DNA from: Eucalyptus grandis
Lineage: Eukaryota; Streptophyta; Magnoliopsida; Myrtales; Myrtaceae
NCBI RefSeq assembly: GCF_016545825.1
Contig: NC_052613.1
Span: 33,554,844 to 33,618,843 of the forward strand
Length of the DNA: 64,000 nt
Reading direction: 5' to 3'
The notes beneath the pieces are model-generated. The model was not told the origin of the DNA and ran no database searches. It saw nothing but the letters and a program-made list of their open reading frames with translations. Shown here piece after piece: positions 34,100 through 46,200 of the stretch. The translations under genes were made by a program, and so were the position numbers. Each line of letters begins with the position of its first letter. The stretch's first letter is position 1.

Positions 34100-36364
34100 T
34101 TTTTATTATTTTGTCTTCAGATTGTCATGGTGATGACAAATGAATTTTGAATTCAACATGTTCATACCACATGTGTTCACATAGAGATTGGTTCCACATA
34201 TATGAGAAAGTCAATGGTAGTTCAATTTTGATGGGCAACAATGCAGTTTGTAGGATTGTAGGCATTGATATAGTGTAGATTAAATGTCATGACGATGTAA
34301 TAACTTTGACAAATGTTAAGTAGATCCTAGATTTGAAGAAAAATCTTATTTCATTGAGCAGTTTAGATTCCATTGGGTGCATATACATAAGTGGAGATGA
34401 AGTTTTGAAAATTTCAAAAGGCTCTTTGATTGTAATGAGAGGTAACATAAAAAGAAATATTTACATTTTGCAAGGAAGTACCATTGTGGGTTCTTTAAAT
34501 ATATCATCCTCTTTGGATTTGAAAAGTCAATGCTGGCATATGTAATTGGGCCACATGAGCAAAAGAAGAATGACTATCTTAAGTAAACGTGGTTTATTTT
34601 ATGGAGATCATACAGTCTCACTTGACTTTTGAAAACATTGTGTTTTTGGGAAGCAGCGTAGAGTTAATTTCAGTATTGTGGTGCACTCGAGGAAGGGCAC
34701 AGTTGACTATATTCACTCCGATTTGTGGGGATCGGCAAAGGTAAATCTAAAAGTGGTGCAATTTATCTTATGATATTTATTGATATTTTTTCTAAGAAAG
34801 TCTAGGTTTATTTTTTGAAGCGTAAAAGTAACATTTTTTATACATTCAAGAAGTGGAAAAATTAATAGAAAATCAAACTAGGAAGAAGATAAAGTGTCTT
34901 GGAATGGACAATGGTCTTGACTTTTACAAAGGTGATTTCAACAAGTATTATGAAAATCCGAGGATTGTTTGACATCGAATAGTTAGGTATACACCTTAAT
35001 AGAATGGGATAGTGGAGCGAATGAACTGCGCACTTATAGAGAGGACTAGGTGTATGCTCTTTAATGCTAGACTTGGGAATGATTTTTGGGTTGAAGACGT
35101 GAACACGATGTGTTATTTAGTGAATTGTTCTCTTTCAACCGCAATTGAATGTAAAACTCCTAATGAGGTGTGGTCAAATAAACCTTTTGATTATTCTAGT
35201 TTACAAATATTTGGATGTCTCTGCAAATATATATGCAAATATATATATTTATATCTTATATTATTATCATGTAAAAGAGGGTAAGCTTGAACTTTTGAAG
35301 AAAATGTATTTTCGTTGGTTATATAGATGAGGTTAAAGGATATAGGTTATGGTGTTCTGAACCTTAATCATCAAAGTTTATAATTAGTAGGGATGTTACT
35401 TTTGATGAAAATTCTATGCTTGAATAGGGAAAGATTGTTATTAAATCTATAAGTATTCTTGAGGAGAATATTCAAAAAGAGTTGGAGCTTCATGTAGGGC
35501 ATCCATGAAAAATAGTTGAAGATGTTCATATTCTGCCAGAAAGTGACAATGAGCAACAATAATTAAATTTTATCAAGAAGTAGAAAAAATTGAGTAACCT
35601 CAAAGTTTGGCTACAGTGAGAGTTAAACGACAAATTAAGCCTCTCCAAAGGTATGGTTGCGTTGATTTGGTAGCATATGCTCTTACAACTGCTGAAGAGC
35701 TTGGTATTGAAAAACCTTTTACGTTTTGTGAAGCAACTATTTGTTCTAAATCTAAGAAGTGGCTTGTTGGGATGAATGAAGAGATGGATTTTCTTCATAA
35801 GAACCATACTTAGGATCTTGTGAAATTTCCCGAGGGCAAAAGATCTATTGAGTGCAAGTGGGTCTTCAAAAGAAAAGAGGGAATTCTAGGGGTTGAAGAT
35901 GAAAGATTCAAGGCATGTTTGGTAGCGAATGGCTTTAGTCAAAAGGAGGAGATTGACTTCAATGAGGTGTTCTCTCCAGTAGTGAAATATAGTTTCATTC
36001 ATGTGTTGCTCACATTAGTAGCCCTATTATGATCTAGAACTTGGGCAACTTAATGTCAAAATTGCTTTTATACATGGCAAGCTTGAGAAGACAATCTATA
36101 TGTCTCAACTAGAGGGATTCATTATTGAGGGTAAAGAAGATCACGTTTGTAGGTTGAAACGTTCTTCTCAAGCAATATTCATGACAATAGTACAAGAGGT
36201 TTGGCAGCTTTAAGTTGAGTCATGGTTATTTGCGAAGTGAGCATGATAGTTGTGTGTGCTATTAAAAATTGCATGATAGTTCTTTTATTTATTTACTATT
36301 ATATGCGGATGACAAGCTTATTGCGTTGAAGAACATAAATTTGAAAGGGCAACTTAATAGGGAA
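34100..36364 (+). mobile_element. Ty1/copia retrotransposon fragment, degenerate
   Basis: Pol order of a copia element: pre-integrase (KKNLISLSSLDSIGC, about 34335; GHMSKRRMTILSKRGLFYG, about 34553), integrase core end (NGIVERMNCALIERTRCM, about 35003; VNTMCYLVNCSLSTAIECKTPNEVW, about 35097-35173), then reverse transcriptase (EMDFLHKNHT, about 35785; SIECKWVFKRKEGI, about 35850; FKACLVANGFSQKEEIDFNE, about 35909) and a YADD box near 36300 (LLYADDKLI). It stops shortly after the YADD box, without RNase H or LTRs, and carries several stops and frameshifts. The catalytic box is intact but the protein is not. Such elements copy through an RNA intermediate in virus-like particles; this one cannot. 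Confidence 0.88.
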
Positions 36365-37238
36365 TTTGTGACATCCCGAATTTTGATTCTGTTTTAATGG
36401 AATAAGTCAGGCTTTTCATCAACACACCTATAATTCTATTCTCTGAGTTGATCACTTACAAGATAACTAGTCTATCAGGTGAAGCCGTTAAGGAATTTAA
36501 ACGCAATAAACTTGAGAATTCGACCAGAAATCGACTACTCAACCGTGTTTATCTGTAAGGGTCAATACGGCACGGTCAAAATCGATCAAAGATCGGATAT
36601 AGGTCAATTTGATTGAGGTATGTGATTAGAGTATGGGTGATTTTACCTAATTGCAAAATCTCGTTGAATGTCACTAAACCGATTTTTCTATCATTTTTGT
36701 ACCATGTGTCCGCATTTGAAACCTTGAGATTCTCGTCAACCAAGAGTCGCCAATGAGTCAAAGACGCACAATGTGGCTCGGAAATAATCGGCCACGGGTC
36801 AATTGCATTAAAAATTCCTAAAAGTTACATAGTAAGTTAGGTCATACTATAATCATGCTCGGTTGAAATTAATAGCAAATTTAAACCTAATTTCAGAAAT
36901 TGAAAGTTTTGTAATGTCACAATTTGTTTTAGGACCATCGGCTCATCCTCCAAAGATTTTTTTGCAAAACGAGATTTTTGGCGAAAATTCAATATAAGGC
37001 CATTTTTTATCGGAAAATTCAGGGGACCGTTCTTTATCGCGTTTTTGGGATGCAAGTTGCTTCTATTGGCGAGGAAAAATGTTAATTTGATCGATGACAT
37101 CTTTGTGGAATTTATGGGGACTGATTTATGTCCAATTGAAGAAAAATTTGGTTTAATTCGGGGAAAATGGCACCAAATTCGTAGGCCATGGTCTCCACCA
37201 CTTTTGGACCACTTCATTGGCTTGCAAGGGAAGTTTGT

Positions 37239-38308
37239 GAGGATAAGTACACTATTAGTGCCATAAGTTGTGTACGACACTCACTTTGGTGCCAAAAGTT
37301 TCTGTCAGATCACTTAAGTACCAAAAAGTTTGAAAAACACTCACTTTGGTGCCAACTCTGATCTGGTTGGCCGGAAATCTGATGTTGCACCATTTTATTA
37401 ATTTTTGAAGCTGATGTGGCTTGCCGGAGAGTACAGTCAGCATCCTAACACCAAAACGACGCCGGTTGGTATCTCCCCTAATTCAAAATCCTAAATCTCT
37501 GGCCGTCACTGTCCTTGATGGCTCCCGCGCTCGGGCGGCCGCAACTTCAACCCCGACCCCAAGATGGCCACTCAGTGGTGACAGCTCTAACCCCAACCCC
37601 GACCCCGACCCTGAGATGGCCACTCAGTGGCCGTAGCTCCGACCCTGACCCCAACCTCGACCTTGACCGCGACGATGGCCACTCGGCGGCCGCAGCTTCG
37701 ACCCCGACCCCGACCCCAACCCTGACGACGGCCACTCGGCGGCCAAGTCGAAGGCCGTGATCTAGCCGATGCTCGGGGAGGCCGCCGACAAGTGTACCGC
37801 CATTGATGTCTCCCTCTCCATCTCCGATCTCCCCGATGAGTGCCTAGCTTGCGTCTTCCAGTACCTAGGCTCGGCGACTGGGGTTGGTGCTCCCTCGTGC
37901 GCCATCGAGGGCATCTGAACAGGGTTGAGCAATGGCGATTGAGTGAACAACGGCGGCCTAGCGATGGTGGAGGTCGAGTGACAATGGAAAAACCCTAATT
38001 TCAATCCCCAAATAAAAATAAAAAAATCTCCAAATGAGTTAAATGGTGTCATTTTGTGAGGCCATCCATGTAGGATGGCAAAATGACGTAGTTTTCTTAA
38101 GGACCGAAAACGATGTCGTTTAAAGAACTTGTTGATTTTTAAAAGAAGAAAAAAAAAAGCCACATAATCATTTTGGTTGGAATCTTTCGCCGGTGGCACC
38201 AAAATGATCAATTTTCCTCCGATTTGGCACTTAAGTGATTCGACAGAAACTTTTGGCACTAAAGTGAGCACCGTACACAACTTATGGCATTGATAATGTA
38301 CTTCTCCC
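37239..38308. mobile_element. Non-autonomous Mutator-like element (Pack-MULE) with F-box gene fragment
   Basis: The ends are long terminal inverted repeats: left GAGGATAAGTACACTATTAG onward, right (reverse complement) GGGAGAAGTACATTATCAAT onward, alignable for about 100 bases with GCCATAAGTTGTGTACG and CTGTC..ATCACTTAAGT in common. Both sides carry the same 9-bp duplication GAAGTTTGT (37230-37238 and 38309-38317), diagnostic for the Mutator superfamily. There is no transposase. The interior has a CCCGACC-type minisatellite (about 37545-37740) and, at about 37795-37925, a captured gene piece (see that entry). At 1070 bp it is a typical small MULE. Confidence 0.9.
37795..37925 (+). pseudogene. 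Captured F-box fragment (VFB/SKIP2-like) in the MULE
   Basis: Plus-strand translation gives DVSLSISDLPDECLACVFQY followed by LGS, then after a one-base shift GDWGWCSLV. F-box proteins of the VIER F-BOX/SKIP2 group have LPDECLACIFQ...GDRxxCSLVCRRW at this point, so the first half of an F-box is evident. An in-frame TAG stands upstream (about 37763). Only about 40 codons were captured. F-box proteins give substrate choice to SCF ubiquitin ligases; this piece lacks any substrate-binding domain. Confidence 0.75.
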
Positions 38309-41105
38309 GAAGTTTGTAGGCTGTCAAGAGGCTGAGGGAGACAGCCAATGTTGGTGGGGCCTTGCCAAGAGACAAATGGATAAGAGAGAAGGCTTTAGAA
38401 GCCAATGGGGGGACCCTCCTATCTTTAGTTGTCCCCATCTTCCTACCAAGCCTTGCTTTATCCTTTGTTGAGGTATTTGAGAGCTTGAGAGAACTAGAAA
38501 AATCAGCCCTCACATCTCTCTCTTTCCCCTCTTTAGCCCTAAGGAATTCACAATTCTTTCTCCCCTGCTTTTCTTCTCTTCCTATTTCTGCTCCAGCATA
38601 CCTTTCTCTAAAAACCTGAATTAATAGTTGCCTTCCCATGCAAATCAGCTCTCGTGCCACCCACCACCGTGTCCAGGAGGCCCAAACCATACAAACCAAC
38701 CTGACCGCTCGCTGATCGAAGTTGCCGGCTGACCTGCCAGCCGACTAGAAGCCAGCACTCATCGGACCGTCATTCCACCGCTTGCACTGTTCAGCCTGTT
38801 TCACTTGTTTCAACCTTTTTTTCTCATTTAGACCCAACCTCCACCCAGCCCAGCTATCAACAGGTCCCCCTCCACCCCTAGGTGCCACCAGTCGCTGTAG
38901 CCAACCCCTCGCCGGAGCTCTGATTAGCCCGCCCAACTCCTTTCCTCCTCTAATGTTCAGTTTCCAGAGTTGCAATGTGAAGCAGAGGTTGTTGTTGCTG
39001 TTTTGAGCTTGGGACCGCCTTGGATCGTCATGGTTGAGGTTCTCGAGTGTAGCCTCTATGACATCCCGATTTTCAAATTCTAGTTTCAATCAATTGAGAC
39101 GAACATTTCGTTGGCACACATATAATTCTTTTCCCTAAACTTATCACTCATGGGATAACTAGTCTATCAGGTGAAGCCGTTAAGAAATTCTAATGCATCA
39201 GACTCGAGAATTTGACTAGGAAATGACCTTTCGACCGAACTAATTTGCAATGGTCATTACGGCACAGTTAAAAATCGATTAGAGATCGGAGATAGGTCGA
39301 CTCGACAAAGACATGTGATCGAGTGTGGGTGATTCCACCATATTGCACAATTCTTGTTGATCCGCACTAGACCGGCTTTTCTGTCGTTTGGGTACTCTGT
39401 GTCCATGTTTGAAACCTTGAGATTATCCCAACAACCAAAAGTCGCCAATGTGTCAAAGATGTACATTGTGGCTCAAATTGATCAACCACAAATCAAATGT
39501 ATGAAAAATTCTAAAAGTTGTTCGGTAGATCAAGACGCACTAGTATCGTGCCGAAGTGAAATTAAACGTGAATTGATATCGAATTCAGAAATTGGAAGTC
39601 CGGGCATGTCACAAATAATTTTAGGATCATTGACTCATATTCGGAAGACTTTTCATGCAAACCGAGTTTTTCAGCAAAATAATCAGAGAATGGCTAATTT
39701 GGCTCGAGAACTTAGTAGGCCCGCCTTTGGTCGTGCTTTTGGGACTTAAGTTGGTTCTATGGTCAAGTGATTATGTGAATTGAAGTGTTGTGATATTGGA
39801 TTAATTTTATGGACTTCAATTGGATTCCATTGGAAGAGAATTGAATAGAATTGGAGAAATTAGTGTACAAGATATCATGCCACGACGGAGGATGGAATTG
39901 GACCTATTGAAGAATGTTGTGGGAGGTTTAGAGATAGTGGAGTATGACATCACTTGATGATGTCATGGTGGGCCATTTTGTTCATCTTCTCCCTCCTTCT
40001 CTCTCCTTCTTCTCTCCTTCCTCTCTCCCGTCGATCATCTCTCCTCCATCTTCTTCATCTTCTTCTTCGGACGCCAGCAACAACGAAGATCGACCAGCAA
40101 GCCCCCGGGCCTCACGCCATCGCACGCCTTCGCCGGACCGCCGTTAGTTGGCCCCCTCCTTTCTCCTTCTTCTCTGTCCGTCGAGCAGCCTCTCTCCTCC
40201 ATCTCCAGCTCGTGCTCGACGCTCCAGCAGATCTGAGAAGACACTGGAGCAGTCAACAGCACCGTCAGAGCAGCCGCACGCCTTCGCCCGTCACCGTTTG
40301 TCACCGTCGCCGGCGCCACTCGTCCGCGCACGCTCGCCGGCCAACCATCACGCGTTGCTTCTCCTTGCTTGCACGGCCCCGAGCTTCCAGCACATTCGTT
40401 CAGTTGCTGCCGTCGTCGCCAGGGCTGCCGAAAAGCCGTCGGAGCCATCGCCAGCAACCATTCGAGCAGCCACCATGCTCCTTCGCCAGTTTCGCGCCCA
40501 AACCGCCGCCGAGCCACCTCCGTTCGACCTCAAACAACAGCTGGTTTGTGGGTATCTCAGCCTAGTTTTGGCCCATTTTGGCTAGCTTCCCGACCCCGAA
40601 TGCTTGGCCCGCTTTGAGGAAAGTTGTTCCCCTCGGCGTCCCCATCATTTTTGTCCGCTCGGCTCACTAATCTAGTGAGTTTAGCTCACTAAATCTTGAT
40701 TAGACGGTTAATGATGTCCTAAGTGTGCTTAGTCTAAGTTAAGTAAGCTTAGGTGGTTAGTTTAGTTTATTTAATTGTGATTTAGATTAAGACGTTTGTT
40801 TAATTTAAAGCATGTTTAATTAAAGGCTAAGAGAGTTTATTTAATAATAAACCTTGATGGGACATAATAGGGTTTTTTTTTATTTACTTAAATGTTTTGA
40901 AATTTTGGAATTTTTAATAATATATTATATTACGAAATTATTAAAATAATATTATTTATAAAAAAACTGAAAAATTATTTTTGACCCCTATTGCTTAGAA
41001 TTTCGTGCCGATCACTTCTTTGTATATATAGAATTTGAATTTGATGATTGATTGTGGCAAATGGAGTGATTGCGATAAATAGGGATTCTTTTTATAAAAT
41101 CCCAA

Positions 41106-41385
41106 GTGGCAAAATTTGATGGAAGAACGACCGTATTTGACCACCTATTAAAGGTCGTGCCCAGTGGGGTCGTGATTGACCACCTATTAGAGGTCGTGCT
41201 TAGTGGGGCCGTGATTGACCACCTATTAAAGGTTGTGCCAAGTGGGGCTGTGATTGACTACCTATTAAAGGTCGTGCCAAGTGGGGCCGTGATTGACCAT
41301 CTATTAAAAGTCGTGCCCATCGGGCCGAGATCTATCACCTAATTAAAGGTTGTGCCGAGTGGGCCGTGATTGCCACTGGTTGTTA
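41106..41385 (+). repeat. 39-bp minisatellite in LTR, first array
   Basis: About seven units of a 39-base repeat (core GACCACCTATTAAAGGTCGT, then a GCCCAGTGGGGCCGTGATT type half). Being a multiple of three, it reads as a 13-residue repeat (DHLLKVVPSGAVI) but no evidence points to translation. The same array recurs at 42307-42545 and, inverted, at 48425-48663. Confidence 0.9.
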
Positions 41386-42306
41386 AACCTTCCTATAGGG
41401 TTGTGATTGGAAACAACGATTGATTCGCTAGAATGACATGTAATCGGCCGAGTCGATTGATCGTTGAGACGATCCAAGTAGTTGAATTGTTCTGATAATG
41501 TGATTGTGCCATAGTTGTTTGGTTATCATAATTGCATGTGGTTGAATTATATAAACTGTGCTAACCTGTAGATGAAGACTAATGCGAGGTAAGTCTTCTT
41601 GATGTTGTGGCTAGGCCACTCTGAGGCATATTTACTTTCTAGTAGGGGTTTAAGGGGTTGAATTTGCTGAGACAATATCTCATCTCGGTTGTGGGATTAA
41701 AATTTCAGGTCCCTGGTGGACGGAGCAAGCAAATAACTTTGGTTTTGTGGTATCTCAGCCCAATTTTGGCTTGTTTTGGCCAGCTTCCTGACCTCGAATG
41801 CTTGGCCCACTTTGAGGAAAGTTGTTCCGCTCGGCGTCCCCATCGTTTTGGTCCGCTTGGCTCGCTAATTCGATGAGTTTAGCTCGCTAAATCTTGATTA
41901 GACAGTTAATGATGCCCTAAGTATGCTTAGTCTAAGTTAAGTAAGCTTAGGTGGTTAGTTTAGTTTATTTAATTGTGATTTAGATTAAGACGTTTGTTTA
42001 ATTTAAAGCATGTTTAATTAAAGGCTAAGAGAGTTTATTTAATAATAAACCTTGATAGGACATAATAGGGTTTTATTTTTTATTTACTTAAATGTTTCGA
42101 AATTCTGGAATTTTTAATAATATATTATATTACGAAATTATTAAAATAATATTATTTATAAAAAATTCTGAAAAATTATTTTTGACCCCGATTGCTCAGA
42201 ATTTTGTGTCGATGGCTGATGTGTATTTAGAATTTGAATTTGATGATTGATTATGGCAAATGGAGTGTGATTGCGATAAATAGGGATTCTTTTTATAAAA
42301 TCTCAA

Positions 42307-42545
42307 GTGGCAAAATTTGATGGAAGAACGACCGTATTTGACCACCTATTAAAGGTCGTGCCTAGTGAGGCCGTGATTGACCACCTATTAGAGGTTGTGC
42401 CCAATAGGGCCGTGATTGACCACCTATTAAAGGTCGTGCCCAGTGGGGCTTTGATTGACCACCTATTAGAGGTCGTGCCTAATAGGGCCATGATCGACCA
42501 CCTATTAGAGGTCGTGCCGAGTGGGGCCGTGATTGCCACTGGTTG
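42307..42545 (+). repeat. 39-bp minisatellite in LTR, second array
   Basis: About six units of the same 39-base repeat, in the second copy of the tandemly duplicated LTR segment. Unit-level variants (GTGCCCAATAGGGCC, GTGCCTAATAGGGCC) differ from those of the first array, so the arrays have changed since the duplication. Confidence 0.9.
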
Positions 42546-43240
42546 TTAAACCTTTCTATAGGGTCGTGATTGGAAGCAGCGATTGATTCACTAGAATGAC
42601 ATGTAATCGGTCGAGTCGATTGATCGCTGAGACGATCCAAGTGGTTGAATTGTTTAGATAATGTGATTGTGCCACAGTTGTTTAGTTATAATAATTGCAC
42701 GTGGTTGAATTATATAAACTGTGCTAACCTGCAGATGAAGACTAATGTGAGGTAAGTCTTCTTGATATTGTGGCTAGGCCACTCTGGGGCGTATTTACTT
42801 TCTAATAGGGGTTTAAAGGGTTGAACTTGCTGAGACAATTTCTTATCCTAGTTGTGGGATTAAAATTTCAGGTCCCTGGTGGACGGAGCGGGCAGATAAC
42901 TTTGGTTGGCCTTGAGGAGTTGCAGAGGTGAAGTCATAAGGATTGGAGAACATGTCCAACTTGTAGGTCGTAGGACAGTTCCTTTTTAAAAGCCAGTCTT
43001 TTGTAGACTTTTGGCCGTAGACCTCTGTTTGTAATTTTGTTGAATTATGATAATGTTATGTTGTGGTTTTGCTTCCTGCTTTTCTATCTCGTATTTCATT
43101 ATGAGGGGTTTTATAATATGTTCCGCTTGCGCAATAATAAATTAATGGGGTCGACGACGCTACCTGGAAATGTCGCATTTGCATGACCATGGTGGGATGT
43201 TGGCACGCTCGAGGTTTGAGGCGTGACATCCCCGTTTAAG

Positions 43241-43252
43241 TGGTATCAGAGC
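43241..43252 (+). promoter_or_regulatory. Primer-binding site (initiator tRNA-Met)
   Basis: TGGTATCAGAGC is complementary to the 3' end of plant initiator tRNA-Met, the primer of many plant LTR elements. It lies 12 bases after the LTR end, further away than the usual 0-5 bases; the LTR end may therefore be misjudged by a few bases. Confidence 0.88.
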
Positions 43253-46200
43253 ATGGTTTGTGTATGGAGTGATAAGGTGTGATGAGTCATGGGATAGTTA
43301 GTAGGAAGGGCTTTTAATATGCTGATGCATGTGGTTGATAGCTGTTTGGTAGTGTGTTTGTGGGGTCACTCAAATTATAACCTGATGTTGGAATTGGAAA
43401 TCGGGTGTCTATAAAGATCCTGTAGCATGAGTGACCATGAGTGGAGAACTCCATGTAGGAGGTCGATAGGACTTGTATCTCGAGGTAGGACGCTAACAAG
43501 AGTTGGTACCCGACGTAGAGCGCAGGCTTAGACCAGCGCAAGTGTGAGAGTACCGCCGTAAGTCAGTACTATGAGTGTAGCAGCACCGAATAATCCTAGG
43601 TTCGGCGGGATCGTTCAGGTGTTAAGAGTCTTTGGAAAGCATTTTGGGTCAGTAAGCTTAGGACCAAGCCACCGTTGTTGCTGTTGTTTCTACCACTGCC
43701 AGTGTTGTGATTGTTGTTGTTACCACACCTACTGAGGCCCAATTTGGAGTTGTGATCGAGGATCAAGCCATTGTATCTGAGTCAAGGTTCAATTTAGACA
43801 GAGATGGAAATCGATTGGGGAGAAAGGCTGATGTCAGAAGAAATGTGCCCTATTTCACCCAACTGGAAGAGTAGAATTGGAAAGTCAGAGCTCAACTCGA
43901 TTTATGTGTGTCGTGTCTGTAAGGAAAGACATGGATCTGTTCTGTGCTGTAAGAGGGAAAGGTCTTGTTACAGGTGTCACCAGTAAGGCCATTTGATCAA
44001 AGATTGCCTGTATAGACAGATGGAACCACAACTGTTTCTATCACCACCGTTGATAAGATAGAATAGAGGAAGCATGCTTCAGGGCATTTAGTGGGATACT
44101 TGGAACGGACCTCAGTGCAAGGAAGGGTGCATGATGTCACTTGTTGAGAAGTAGATGACTCACTGATTGTGTGTCGAGTTTGTGAAAAGGATGCATGAGT
44201 CAACCTAGTGTCATAGTAAAAGGGAGCATGATTTGAATATGGCCAGCACGGCCGTCAGGTTAGGAACGGTCCGTGTAAGTCCATGAGAGTGTAAGTACTG
44301 TTACTATAGATAAGAAGCCACTAGGATGGCTAGAAGAGCATGAATGGGTTGACCAAGCATCGATCAAGGGAAGAATGTTTTTGAGATGCTTTTATCAGAG
44401 TAGTGGAGCAGAATTTTCAGTGAAGGTTATAGGATTTTCATTGTGGTAATAAGGTAATAGAAAGATGAATCTCTGACTATAGTTGTACTTGAAAGGTTTG
44501 CTTAAGTATGACTTGGAAGTCATTTATAAAAGGGTTTGGCTTAAGAAGTTTTCTATTGTTTTGAATTGTGGTAGTGATATAATTCAGTTTGTTCAGTTAG
44601 CGTGCAAAAATTTGAATCACTGAAAGTCAAAGAGGAACTTCAATCTTTGTTATTCGTCACTAAAAGTGACCTAGTTTTGGTTGTTGGTTACCGAATCTAC
44701 ATGACAACTGTAATGGAGGCGTTAGTTAGGGAGCTAAATATGGAGAACATAATCGTGATACAGGAGTTTTCTAAGGTAAACTCTGAAGAATTGCCGGGTT
44801 TGCTATCAGAAAGAGAAATAGAGCTCGTGATTGAATTAGCACCCGGAACAGAGCCAGTCCCTAAGGCTTCTTACGGGATGGTGTTATCCAAGTTAAAAGG
44901 ACTGAAGGTGTAGATGCAGGAAGTGTTGAATAGGGGATTCATTCGTTCCAATGCATCACCTTGGGGAGCACCCGTTCTATTCGTGAAGAAGAAAGTTGGT
45001 TCGCGTTTGTACATTGATATTCTCCAAGATCGACTTGAGGTTAGGGTATCATCAGTTGAAAATCAAGAAGAAAGACATACCGAAGTTAGCATCTTGCACT
45101 TGATACGGCAGTTATGAGTTCACTGTAATGCCGTGTGGTTTGACGGACACCTTAGTTATTTGTTGGGTTTATGAGTAGAATGTTTAAGGGTACTTAAATC
45201 AATTGTGATCATGTTCATTGAAGTTATCTTGGTGTGTTCAAAGAGTGCAGAGAAGCACGAGAGACATTTGGAGAGGGTACTTCGGACCTTGAGTACTCTT
45301 GGATTTTACAATAAGCTTAGCAGATGTGAGCTTTGGATGACTCGTGTTGTGTTCCTAGGTCATGTGATTTCAGGAGAAGGAATCTCCGTAGACCTCATCC
45401 AAGATTGAAGCAGTGAACAGTTGGCCGAGATTGACTACAGTGATAGGGATCAGAAGTTTCTGGGGATTAGCAGGATATTGCAGACAATTCATAGAAGGGT
45501 TTTTAGCGTTAGCGTCACCGTTGTCAAGACTACTGAGAAAGGAAGAGAAGTTCGTATGGACAGGTAAGTGCAAGTGTAGTTTTCAAGAGCTTAAGCAGAA
45601 GCTGACTACCGCACATGTGCTGACTATTCCATCTGGTCCTGGAAGTTATGAGATCTGCAATGTTGCGTCATTTAAAAGATCGGGTTGCTTGTTGATACAG
45701 CATGAGAGGGTTGTGCATACGCATCCCGTTAGTTGAGACCTTAGGAGTTGAATATGACATATCATCGCTGAATGGAACTCTTTAAGGATTATGACTATGA
45801 TATTTTGTATCACTCTGGAAAGGTGAGCAAAGTTGCAGATGCACTGAGTCGAGAGTCCTTAGTTGCATAGGTGGTACTCAAGGATTGGATCTTATTTGAG
45901 AAAGTTCGAAATTCGATTTTCAAATCTAAGGTAGGCTACCTTTTGAATCTTATGACCACATTCAAAGTTGAGCCGAAAGTTCATATCAGAATCAAAATGC
46001 TTCAGTAGACAGATTTAGAAATTCAGAAGACTCTATAAGAGAATGCAGATAAGAGAGTGGTTGATTCTCAGATTTCTGAAAACAAAACGCTAAGGTTTTA
46101 AGGATGATTGTGTGCAATTAACGATGCAGAGATTAAAGAAGAGATCTTATGGGAAGCTCATCATAGCAACTTCAACGTTGTTCAGACAGTACGAATATGA

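Larger units (their letters stand above)
36365..39056 (+). mobile_element. Left part of a long gypsy-type LTR, interrupted by insertions
   Basis: Starts TGTGACATCCCGAATTTTG, the same end as the other LTRs at 39057, 47496, 60202 and (inverted) 50756, followed by the shared block CTAGTCTATCAGGTGAAGCCG. It continues past the Pack-MULE at 37239-38308 to 39056, where a gypsy element is inserted, and resumes at 50757. No coding domain of its own. Copia sequence abuts directly on its left, so either element may have truncated the other. Confidence 0.7.
39057..43228 (+). repeat. 5' LTR of gypsy element with internal tandem duplication
   Basis: Begins TATGACATCCCGATTTTC and ends GAGGCGTGACA, 12 bases before the primer-binding site. 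At about 4.17 kb it is unusually long because a segment of about 1.2 kb is present twice in tandem (about 40548-41740 and 41745-42902). The left flank carries GCCTC (39052-39056), repeated at 50757-50761 on the far side of the composite. The GC-rich block at 39960-40660 contains many overlapping frames that I do not regard as genes. Confidence 0.85.

Noticed and set aside
37515..37760. Pro/Thr/Asp-rich frames in the MULE
   Set aside because: Translation of a CCCGACC minisatellite; only the F-box stretch after it is recognisable.
39944..40617. Ser/Arg-rich frames, repeated in inverted form at 49178-49869
   Set aside because: Part of the LTR of the gypsy family and present in each copy in several frames; composition-driven.
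41106..41385. Regularly spaced repeats that might suggest a CRISPR array
   Set aside because: Contiguous 39-base tandem units without unique spacers, in plant DNA inside an LTR.
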